Origin: Flavobacteriales bacterium
Lineage (GTDB): Bacteria; Bacteroidota; Bacteroidia; NORP154
DNA length: 12,667 nucleotides
Direction: 5' to 3'
Assembly: GCA_012965625.1 (NCBI GenBank)
Contig: DTSC01000152.1
Location: forward strand, 1-12,667
Part shown: positions 1-5,858 of the stretch, one piece after another
How positions within the stretch are numbered: position 1 is the first letter of the stretch
Layout of the letters: every line of letters starts with the position of its first letter
Program-made: the position numbers and the translations under genes
Notes under the pieces: model-generated
What the model saw: the letters and a program-made list of their open reading frames with translations, nothing else
Databases searched by the model: none
What the model was told of the DNA's origin: nothing

Positions 1-271
1 CAGATACAAAAAGCCGGATGAAGAGGTAAGCACCAAGATCGTTAGAACGGTCAAAGACAAAGAATTTAGAAGAGGAAGTATGTCGGATAACTTCAGCTTC
101 GCCGCTTCAGTTGCTGAATTTGGCATGTTGCTCAGAGACTCGGAGCACAAAGCAAACGCCAGCTATGAACATGCCCTGAGTTTAGCAAAATCCGCAAAGG
201 GAGACGATGAAGACGGATACAGGCATGAATTTATCAAGCTCCTTAAAACATCCCAATTACTGGCAAGATAG
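1..271 (+). CDS. C-terminal fragment of a YfbK-like von Willebrand factor A domain protein (5' end outside window)
   Basis: The reading frame is open from base 2, so the gene begins before the window and only about 89 C-terminal residues are seen. The internal ATG at 80 is not the real start, because the same frame upstream encodes matching sequence (RYKKPDEEVSTKIV...). The segment resembles the C-terminal domain (DUF3520) of YfbK-type VWA proteins: a short beta-strand piece with a 'YK.PD' pattern, then helical sequence with FSFAASVAEFGMLLRDSE, a Tyr-containing helix, and GYRHEFIKLL near the end. In this family the VWA and metal-binding MIDAS parts lie N-terminal and would be outside the window. 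These proteins are usually envelope-associated and often sit beside an ECF sigma gene; the true neighbour cannot be seen here. The assignment rests on remembered family patterns. Its 3' end faces the TonB receptor gene convergently. Confidence 0.75.
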   Translation, partial: RYKKPDEEVSTKIVRTVKDKEFRRGSMSDNFSFAASVAEFGMLLRDSEHKANASYEHALSLAKSAKGDDEDGYRHEFIKLLKTSQLLAR

Positions 272-280
272 CTTACGTTT

Positions 281-331
281 TATTGGGACCTGGCAGGCTG
301 TAAATACAGCAGAATTTGTCAGATCCCAATA
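281..331. terminator. Large hairpin between two convergent genes, possible bidirectional terminator
   Basis: Bases 281-295 and 317-331 form an inverted repeat, 13 of 15 positions Watson-Crick and the other two able to form G-U pairs. An inner hairpin (GCTGT 297-301 / ACAGC 306-310, loop AAAT) stacks inside it. It lies between the YfbK-like gene end (271) and the receptor stop (319), and its right arm overlaps the last receptor codons. Neither side has a clear T-run, so it is not a textbook intrinsic terminator; bidirectional termination or 3'-end protection is inferred from position. Confidence 0.45.
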
Positions 332-2772
332 TTCAAAAACAATAATGGTGTGAAAGGTGTGGCAGGTGAATATGCGGATTCACTATCAGGAAAACTTGAA
401 AAATTATTGTACCTGACATTCTCGTGATTCAATAAGTTCAATATGGAGATCCCCGCTTCTGATTTTATCTTCTTAGATCTGAACTTATACAACAAAGCAA
501 TATCCAAGCGGCTGTACACAGGAAGGTTCAGGTTTGAATTAAGATCACTGACATTGGATACTCCCGAACCATAAGTGTAATTAAGGGAAAAGAAAAACGG
601 ATTAAAATTAAAGAGCCCTGCCCCCTTGAGCTCATGCCTCTGGTCGTGAGCAGCCCTCTGGTACTCTTCATTTGTAAAATGATCGAAATGTTCTTCGGTT
701 CGGCTCCATGTATAGGCAATCGAAAAATCATGCTTTTTGATCTCTTTATTTAAATAGCAGTCTACACCATAGGACCTGGATCTTCCAATACTGCCTGCGA
801 TGGTTTCCAACTTTTCAGGCTGATAATACCTATGCAAACCATCGGTTTTCTTATAAAAGCCCTCTAAACGGAGGTCAAAAAATTTATTATCGTACAGCAT
901 TCCGGCAACATAATGGGTGCCTTTTAAAACAGGCAGATACTTATTGTCTGTTATACCCCAATAGTAGAGGTAGTTGTTGAAATTGTCGACTATGGTATTT
1001 TCTGTAACAAACTGATGATAGATACCATAACGCAGGTTAAATTTCAATTTGGACGTGGCCGTGAAATGTATGCCTATCCGAGGCTGGATATAAGGGTTAC
1101 CTTCATTTACAGGAAGATCTATCCGGATACCGGGTTCCAAAGAAATAAATTTTGAGAGGCTGATCTTATCGATCATGTAGGCATTTAACCTGGTAATGTC
1201 AGCAGCTGTATATTTCAAGGTTTGTTTGGTAGAGTCTTGAGAAAATGTAGAAGTGTTTTGAATGATTCCCCCACCTATTCTGACTCCATGCGTTTTATTG
1301 GTTGGCAGGCAATGTTCCCATTTCAAGGATAATTCTGATATGCCATTGGTAGTTGAATTATAGCTACTGGAATCGATTGATTTTTGGGAATTGTCGAATT
1401 CGGAATAGTTAAAAAAGGAGGATTCCAAGGAAGAGTAAGCCAGGGTAGTATTGGTCAGTCCACCATTCTCCCATTTTTTGCCATAAAAGAACGATCCGCC
1501 TAGCTGTGTTCTCTCCTGCCATGTATCTGCCAGATATGTTATGTTTTTCTCATCCTTATTTAGCTTCTCCGTAAATGTATCATCGCTCCCTATTATACTG
1601 AGGTAATAAGTATCTCCATTTTTGGTATACCCTGAATACTTGCAATTGATATCCCCAAAATTGAAATTAGTGTTATAATCTTCTTTAGGCTCCTTTTGTT
1701 GTACACCCAGCTTGTTATAGTAGGTCTTTCTGAAAGCAGCCTGGAGCGAAGAACGGCCAGATACAGGGAAGCTGAACATCCCGCTGGCAGTTTGGTTATT
1801 GATGTTAAAGAGGGCATGGAAGCCACTTTGATATCCTGATTTGCTCGTAATATTAACCAAGCCTCCTACCCTATCCCCTAAATGAACATTGTACCCTCCC
1901 TTATGGATCTCAATATCCTTGATGATCAGTGGGTTTACCGCTCCTATATGCTCGTTAAAGCTACTGGTATTAAAGAGCGTTATGCCATCCAGCAAAATCT
2001 GAGTCTCTCCCTTGTAGGAGCCCCAAATAATAAAATCATTGGTTTGCTCACCGGCAGCAAGGACCCCAGGCTGTAACCGCAGCACATTGAAAAGGGTATT
2101 GTTATTGTTTCCCGGAAGGAATGAAACACTTTTGTGATTGATCTTTTGGAATCCTGCTTGAGCCGGAATATAAGAAATACTATCTTTTGGGCCGGACTGT
2201 ATGGTCACCTCCTGTAAGCCAATAACCTTAGGAATCAGCTCTATAGATGTGCAGGAGTGAGGTGCAACAATCGTGTCCAGGGAATAATAACCCAGGTGAG
2301 AAATGCCAATTTCCAGCAAACTATCCTTAGCCTTAAAGGAAAAGTTTCCGTTCACATCAGTTATTAAACCACTGGCATTTATCTGAACGGATGAAAAGGG
2401 AAGCGGCTCCTTATTGTCCTTGCCTAATATCTGAACCTTAAAATTAAAAGTATTTGTTTTGCCGGCCTTTCTTCTTGTCTTCTCCTTGTAGACAATAAAG
2501 ACTTCCTTTTCAATCCTGTAAGACAAGCTGCAGTTTTTGATCCAGCTGGCTATAGCATGCTCTACAGTGGTATAGGAGTTGGTATCGGTGACCAGGCATT
2601 TCCCCAATAGCTTATCGTTAAAAGAAAACTGTATATTATGACTGCTCTTGAGATCCAGCAATATCTTATTCAGAGGCTTGTTCGTAAATTCCGCCTTGAG
2701 CTCCTGAGCCTTTGCTTCAGAGGCGCAAACGAGAAAGAGTATTATAAATACATGCCGGATATAAGTATTCAG
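319..2772 (-). CDS. TonB-dependent outer-membrane receptor with N-terminal STN signalling domain (FecA-like)
   Basis: Outer-membrane ligand-gated transporter and probable signal sensor for the FecR and sigma factor encoded just upstream. The first standard start is TTG at 2661 (780 residues), but the frame stays open to 2799 and encodes an obvious signal peptide there: Arg, hydrophobic FIILFLVCAS, then AKA before Gln. I therefore place the start at CTG 2772 (817 residues), 5 bp after the fecR stop; no ATG, GTG or TTG is in frame there, so the exact codon is uncertain. In the 817-residue numbering: signal peptide 1-22, STN domain about 24-95, carboxypeptidase-regulatory-like beta domain about 111-185 (TDVNGNFSF), plug about 200-315 (LLDGITLF, VGGLVNITSKSG), then a beta-barrel to the C-terminus. 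STN domains mark receptors that signal to an anti-sigma factor. There is no SusD partner, so a siderophore, metal complex or small molecule is more likely than a polysaccharide. The substrate cannot be read from the sequence. Confidence 0.9.
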   Translation of the reverse strand: MNTYIRHVFIILFLVCASEAKAQELKAEFTNKPLNKILLDLKSSHNIQFSFNDKLLGKCLVTDTNSYTTVEHAIASWIKNCSLSYRIEKEVFIVYKEKTRRKAGKTNTFNFKVQILGKDNKEPLPFSSVQINASGLITDVNGNFSFKAKDSLLEIGISHLGYYSLDTIVAPHSCTSIELIPKVIGLQEVTIQSGPKDSISYIPAQAGFQKINHKSVSFLPGNNNNTLFNVLRLQPGVLAAGEQTNDFIIWGSYKGETQILLDGITLFNTSSFNEHIGAVNPLIIKDIEIHKGGYNVHLGDRVGGLVNITSKSGYQSGFHALFNINNQTASGMFSFPVSGRSSLQAAFRKTYYNKLGVQQKEPKEDYNTNFNFGDINCKYSGYTKNGDTYYLSIIGSDDTFTEKLNKDEKNITYLADTWQERTQLGGSFFYGKKWENGGLTNTTLAYSSLESSFFNYSEFDNSQKSIDSSSYNSTTNGISELSLKWEHCLPTNKTHGVRIGGGIIQNTSTFSQDSTKQTLKYTAADITRLNAYMIDKISLSKFISLEPGIRIDLPVNEGNPYIQPRIGIHFTATSKLKFNLRYGIYHQFVTENTIVDNFNNYLYYWGITDNKYLPVLKGTHYVAGMLYDNKFFDLRLEGFYKKTDGLHRYYQPEKLETIAGSIGRSRSYGVDCYLNKEIKKHDFSIAYTWSRTEEHFDHFTNEEYQRAAHDQRHELKGAGLFNFNPFFFSLNYTYGSGVSNVSDLNSNLNLPVYSRLDIALLYKFRSKKIKSEAGISILNLLNHENVRYNNFSSFPDSESAYSPATPFTPLLFLNIGI

Positions 2773-2777
2773 AGTAT

Positions 2778-3638
2778 TTAGTTTTGAGAAACCTTGTAAT
2801 TATCGTTTTCTTGTTTCACAAAAGTAAATCCAAAAGGGTGACAAATCAAATTTAACACCTCTTCTGGCGTTTTGGATCTTTTAAAATGTCCTGTGTAGGT
2901 GAGTTCTGTGGCATTATCCACATCCAGTTGAACGGTAATATCGTATTGCCTTTCAATTTCATTAAAAACTTCCTGCAAAGTCCGGGCAGTAAAATGGAAC
3001 TTATTTTCTTTCCATGCCAACACGTGCTCTGCGCTTATAGCGTTCACCACTTCCAGTTTGCCATTGATCCGCGCAAACATATTAGGGGATAAAATAATTT
3101 CTTCTGAAGTATTATTTGCTGCCACTCTTACTTTGCCGGTAGCACAAAACACCTCGTATTGATTGTTTCTTGTAGATATGTTGAAGCTGGTACCTAGTAC
3201 TTGGGTAGTGCCTTTTTCGGATACCACGGTAAATGTACTGCCTTTTTTAACTGAGAAAAATGCTTCCCCTTCCAGGCTAACCGTTCTTTTTATCGACCAC
3301 CAGAAGGGATGATAGGAGAGCTTAGATGCTGCATTCATCTCTATGGTAGAGCCATCAGGTAAGGTATAAGCAAGGTGTTCTCCCCTGGGACAATGGATGG
3401 TATGGGTGTACAATCCAAAAAAAAGTGACACCCCGAATAGAAGTACTGCAGCGGCGGCTGCTGCCATTTTAAACCAGTGCATAGGAATGATCTTTGTTTC
3501 TTTTACAGGAGCAGCAGGTGCATTAATCTTTTCAGATAGTTTATCCCAAATTTGCTCTTTGCTCTCATTATAGGGAACCTCTAATTTCTGAAAGAGGCTC
3601 TCTTCTTCCCGGTTAATATGGTTCTCATTAGATCTCAT
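2778..3638 (-). CDS. FecR-family anti-sigma factor with C-terminal DUF4974 domain
   Basis: Inner-membrane regulator that holds or activates the partner ECF sigma factor and receives the signal from the TonB receptor's STN domain. Residues 1-55 are charged and cytoplasmic. A single membrane segment follows at about 56-77 (Ala-rich, then VLLFGVSLFFGLY). The periplasmic FecR domain spans about 85-175, with DGSTIEMNAASKLSY, LEGEAFFSV, VLGTSFNI and the TGKVRV strand. The DUF4974 domain covers about 212-286, with the family-typical helix LQEVFNEIERQYDI and the repeat-like end FGFTF...YKVSQN. At 286 residues it is slightly shorter than many Bacteroidota FecR proteins (300-400) because the cytoplasmic part is short. 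The ATG overlaps the sigma stop as ATGA (4 bp), which indicates translational coupling, and the receptor follows within about 5 bp, so all three genes form one operon. Confidence 0.95.
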   Translation of the reverse strand: MRSNENHINREEESLFQKLEVPYNESKEQIWDKLSEKINAPAAPVKETKIIPMHWFKMAAAAAAVLLFGVSLFFGLYTHTIHCPRGEHLAYTLPDGSTIEMNAASKLSYHPFWWSIKRTVSLEGEAFFSVKKGSTFTVVSEKGTTQVLGTSFNISTRNNQYEVFCATGKVRVAANNTSEEIILSPNMFARINGKLEVVNAISAEHVLAWKENKFHFTARTLQEVFNEIERQYDITVQLDVDNATELTYTGHFKRSKTPEEVLNLICHPFGFTFVKQENDNYKVSQN

Positions 3639-4123
3639 TGTGCTGGTATTATTTTTCTAAGCTCCCCTAAAGCTATGCTCATCCTTTTTTCTACTGCTTT
3701 TACACTCAGGTCCAACCGCTCTGCGATTTCTTTATAGGTTAGCTCTTCCATTCGGCTCATAAGAAATACTATTCTTTGTTTTTCAGGCAGACCTGCGAGT
3801 GCTTTTTCATAATTGTCTTTCAATTCCTTGTATTGTAATGTTTCTTCAGGGCTATCTTCTTTATAGTTAAACTCTATTGTTTGCCTGTAACTATCGGCAA
3901 CTTTGTTTTTTCGTATCTGGCTTATGAGCATGTCTCCGGCAATTTTATACAGCAACCCTTTTGTCTTGTTCTCTTCAAATTCAAATTTCTTTTCCCAAAC
4001 TTTCAAAAATACTTCCTGGGCAATATCGGTAGCCAGTTCACTGTCACCTGACCTGTAATACAAGTAGTTTCTTATGGGATCAAAGTACTGATCAAAGCAG
4101 TATTTAAATTCTTCCTGGGTCAA
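3635..4123 (-). CDS. ECF-type RNA polymerase sigma-70 factor of a FecI/FecR-like system
   Basis: Alternative sigma factor that directs RNA polymerase to its own regulon, probably including genes for uptake through the co-encoded receptor. Sigma region 2 covers about residues 10-76 (FDPIRNYLYYRSGD, ATDIAQEVFLKVWE, and YKIAGDMLISQIRKNK). Region 4 covers about 105-158, with GLPEKQRIVFLMSRMEELTY and the helix-turn-helix YKEIAERLDLSVKAVEKRM. At 162 residues it is of normal length for Bacteroidota ECF factors. The only usable start is TTG at 4123: the frame upstream is open for just 14 codons, to a TAA at 4166-4168, and contains no ATG or GTG. The stop overlaps the fecR start by 4 bp. A hairpin (4142-4181) ends 18 bases before the TTG, so a separate promoter has little room and readthrough from the upstream lipoprotein gene is possible. 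Confidence 0.93.
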   Translation of the reverse strand: MTQEEFKYCFDQYFDPIRNYLYYRSGDSELATDIAQEVFLKVWEKKFEFEENKTKGLLYKIAGDMLISQIRKNKVADSYRQTIEFNYKEDSPEETLQYKELKDNYEKALAGLPEKQRIVFLMSRMEELTYKEIAERLDLSVKAVEKRMSIALGELRKIIPAQ

Positions 4124-4141
4124 ATTCTGCTGGCATTTAAA

Positions 4142-4181
4142 ATGCGAAGGTTCTGAAACGCTAAGTTAAGAACCTTCGCAT
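4142..4181 (-). terminator. Perfect 13-bp hairpin between lipoprotein gene and sigma factor gene (terminator or attenuator)
   Basis: Arms ATGCGAAGGTTCT (4142-4154) and AGAACCTTCGCAT (4169-4181) pair perfectly around a 14-base loop. On the minus strand the hairpin starts 11 bases after the lipoprotein stop and is followed by only four T residues and then A residues. It probably ends most transcripts of the lipoprotein gene but may let some through to the sigma-fecR-receptor operon, whose TTG start lies 18 bases further on. Confidence 0.65.
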
Positions 4182-4192
4182 ATTTTAAGCAA

Positions 4193-4729
4193 TTACTTTT
4201 TCTTAGCCAAGCTGAACTTAGTAAAGTCATCAGCTGTTTTCTTTGTTGCCCACTCATCACAGGTGCCGTCTCCATAATCAATGGTGGCTACCCACTTTTT
4301 TCCTTCAAAGTACTTGATGATGCCTTCCACAATGTAATCACAGTCTACGGTTTTCACCAAAGGTTTCACAATGATCTTCTTGTATTTAGAAGACTTTTTG
4401 CTTTGCTTCAGGTCAATGCTTGATGTTTGACCATCCTCAGTTTTGGTAGCTACAAAATCCTGGGTTCCATCCCCAAAATCCACTACAGCCTCTACCTTGC
4501 CATCAATACGATATTCAATGGTTCCTTCTGTATAATGGCCCTCATCAGAACTTACCAATTGCCTTGTTACATCAGTGGTATAGCCGGAATTTGCTAATCG
4601 CAGACTGGCATCCTCATTGGCTACTTCCTGGGTAAACCCACATACGTTACCAGGGCTTGTGGTCCCCTTTTCGCAAGAGGTGAATCCTACTACAGCTAGT
4701 ACCGCTGCACTTAAAACTACTTTTTTCAT
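4193..4729 (-). CDS. Small lipoprotein with two GDGT repeats
   Basis: I do not recognise a named function. Residues 1-18 are a lipoprotein signal sequence (MKK, hydrophobic core, GFTS) with the lipobox Cys at 19, so the mature 160-residue protein should be membrane-anchored and outside the cytoplasm. It contains an internal duplication: residues 68-96 and 135-163 align without gaps with 15 of 29 identical positions, each with an EG.I.Y strand, a central D(F/Y)GDGT motif and a terminal ATK. The GDGT turn recalls PKD-like beta-sandwich proteins and calcium-binding loops, but neither is demonstrated. Further Cys residues are at 30, 130 and 157. The C-terminus is Lys-rich (AKKK). It lies upstream of the ECF sigma operon on the same strand, separated by a hairpin, so it may be co-regulated with or partly co-transcribed into that operon. 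The ATG is preceded by an A-rich leader typical of Bacteroidota. Confidence 0.85.
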   Translation of the reverse strand: MKKVVLSAAVLAVVGFTSCEKGTTSPGNVCGFTQEVANEDASLRLANSGYTTDVTRQLVSSDEGHYTEGTIEYRIDGKVEAVVDFGDGTQDFVATKTEDGQTSSIDLKQSKKSSKYKKIIVKPLVKTVDCDYIVEGIIKYFEGKKWVATIDYGDGTCDEWATKKTADDFTKFSLAKKK

Positions 4730-4851
4730 TTTTGTTTTTTTATAGATTAATAATAATTGATTTACACCTCTACACCGTGCATAAGTTCCTTTACCCTACT
4801 TTTCCCAATAAAATATTTTTTATGATCTTTATACCATAATACCTTTTTACC

Positions 4852-5610
4852 ATGAATCGCCCTAAAGGAATATTGATAGACATTGACGGAGTTCTCCTTC
4901 AGGATGGCTCTCCAATTCACGGAAGCATTAACAAATTAAACACATTAAAAGAACATTGCAAAATAAGGCTATTGACCAATACGACAACCCAAACGGTTTC
5001 TGCAATTCATCTCCAGTTGACCAGTCATGGATTTTTAGTAGAAGAGAAGGATATCATTAATGCACCATTAGCCGCAGTCTCTGCCTTGAAGCAGTTAGGC
5101 CTGCACCGTATCCATCCCATAGTGGATAAGCGTATATTATCTGATTTTTCAGAATTTGAGCAAGATGTCCACACACCGGAGGCCATTATAATAGGTGACA
5201 TTGGAGATACCTGGGACTACGCGTTGTTGAATACCCTTTTTACCCAGGTAATGGAAGGGGCAACAATCATTGCCTTACATAAAGGGAAATACTGGAAAAA
5301 AGAAGGGAAGCTCCAATTAGACATTGGCTTGTTCGTGGCAGGATTGGAATATGCAACGGGTAAAGAAGCGCTCGTGACAGGAAAACCAAGCGGTCCGTTT
5401 TTCGATGCTGCATTGCAAAGTTTAGATCTGCCTGCAGAAGAGGTGGTAATGATAGGAGATGATATTGAAAATGATGTGGAGGGTGCCCAAAAGGTAGGTA
5501 TTAAAGGAATCCTAGTGCAAACAGGAAAATACAATCAGGATTTTGTTGAAAGATCCAATATAACTCCCCATAAAATCATTAAGTCATTTAATAATTTTTC
5601 TTTGTTTTGA
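4852..5610 (+). CDS. HAD-superfamily IIA phosphatase, LHPP/HDHD2-like (TIGR01458-like)
   Basis: Cytosolic Mg-dependent phosphatase of the haloacid dehalogenase superfamily. All four HAD motifs are present: motif I DIDGVL with nucleophile Asp10 and acid/base Asp12; motif II LLTNTTT with Thr42; motif III Lys178 in VTGKPSG; motif IV GDDIEND with Asp203, Asp204 and Asp208. The IIA-type cap lies between motifs II and III (about 50-170). Length (252 residues), the phrase GKPSGPFF and the end pattern GIKGILVQTGKY match the LHPP/HDHD2 group, for which phosphohistidine, phospholysine or pyrophosphate substrates are reported in animals; the bacterial substrate is unknown. The gene stands alone: it is divergent from the lipoprotein gene with a 122-bp gap, and convergent with the Feo operon with a 30-bp gap. 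Assignment to the superfamily is firm; the substrate is open. Confidence 0.92.
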   Translation: MNRPKGILIDIDGVLLQDGSPIHGSINKLNTLKEHCKIRLLTNTTTQTVSAIHLQLTSHGFLVEEKDIINAPLAAVSALKQLGLHRIHPIVDKRILSDFSEFEQDVHTPEAIIIGDIGDTWDYALLNTLFTQVMEGATIIALHKGKYWKKEGKLQLDIGLFVAGLEYATGKEALVTGKPSGPFFDAALQSLDLPAEEVVMIGDDIENDVEGAQKVGIKGILVQTGKYNQDFVERSNITPHKIIKSFNNFSLF

Positions 5611-5640
5611 TAAGTTTAATGGCAAAGTTGAATTAGGTTC

Positions 5641-5850
5641 TCAACCTGCATTACAATGCTCCTCATTTGCAGAAATCGGTTTTGTGTCCAAGTACTCAAT
5701 ATGAGCACAATCTTCGTTAAAATGACACCCTGAGCATGAAGGAGAAAGTTTCTTGCTTTTTTGTTTTTTTAAAAACGTCTTGCTCATCTTATATATAACA
5801 TAGAGTACAGTAGTAATAAGAATTCCATATGTTATAATTTCCTGAATCAT
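5641..5850 (-). CDS. FeoB-associated Cys-rich small membrane protein
   Basis: A 69-residue protein with one N-terminal membrane helix (about residues 5-21), then a strongly basic stretch (KKQKSKK), then a cytoplasmic-type tail with four Cys (39, 42, 48 and 66) including the CSGC motif. This layout is that of the FeoB-associated family (PF12669-like), short proteins that follow feoB and are thought to play a FeoC-like role, possibly sensing iron or an Fe-S cluster. It starts 8 bp after the feoB stop and is surely in the same operon. The four Cys could bind iron, zinc or a cluster; the sequence alone cannot say which. The gene ends 30 bp from the convergent HAD phosphatase gene, and a short 5-bp hairpin (5635-5647) spans its stop codon. 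Confidence 0.85.
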   Translation of the reverse strand: MIQEIITYGILITTVLYVIYKMSKTFLKKQKSKKLSPSCSGCHFNEDCAHIEYLDTKPISANEEHCNAG

Positions 5851-5858
5851 CTTTTAAT

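Noticed and set aside
528..731. 67-codon minus-strand frame
   Set aside because: Lies wholly inside the receptor gene in another frame; the receptor frame has clear domain evidence.
1593..2076. Frames at 1593-1826 (-) and 1882-2076 (+)
   Set aside because: Both lie inside the receptor gene and show no domain, signal peptide or independent leader.
319..2772. SusC-type glycan receptor
   Set aside because: At about 817 residues it is shorter than typical SusC proteins and no SusD gene follows; a FecA-like signalling receptor fits better.
5217..5534. 105-codon minus-strand frame opposite the HAD phosphatase
   Set aside because: Antisense shadow of a gene with all four HAD motifs; its own sequence shows no recognisable pattern.
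5635..5647. Short hairpin AGGTT-CTC-AACCT at the end of the Feo operon
   Set aside because: Only a 5-bp stem with no T-run on either side; too weak to call a terminator, although it is the only one seen between the two convergent genes.
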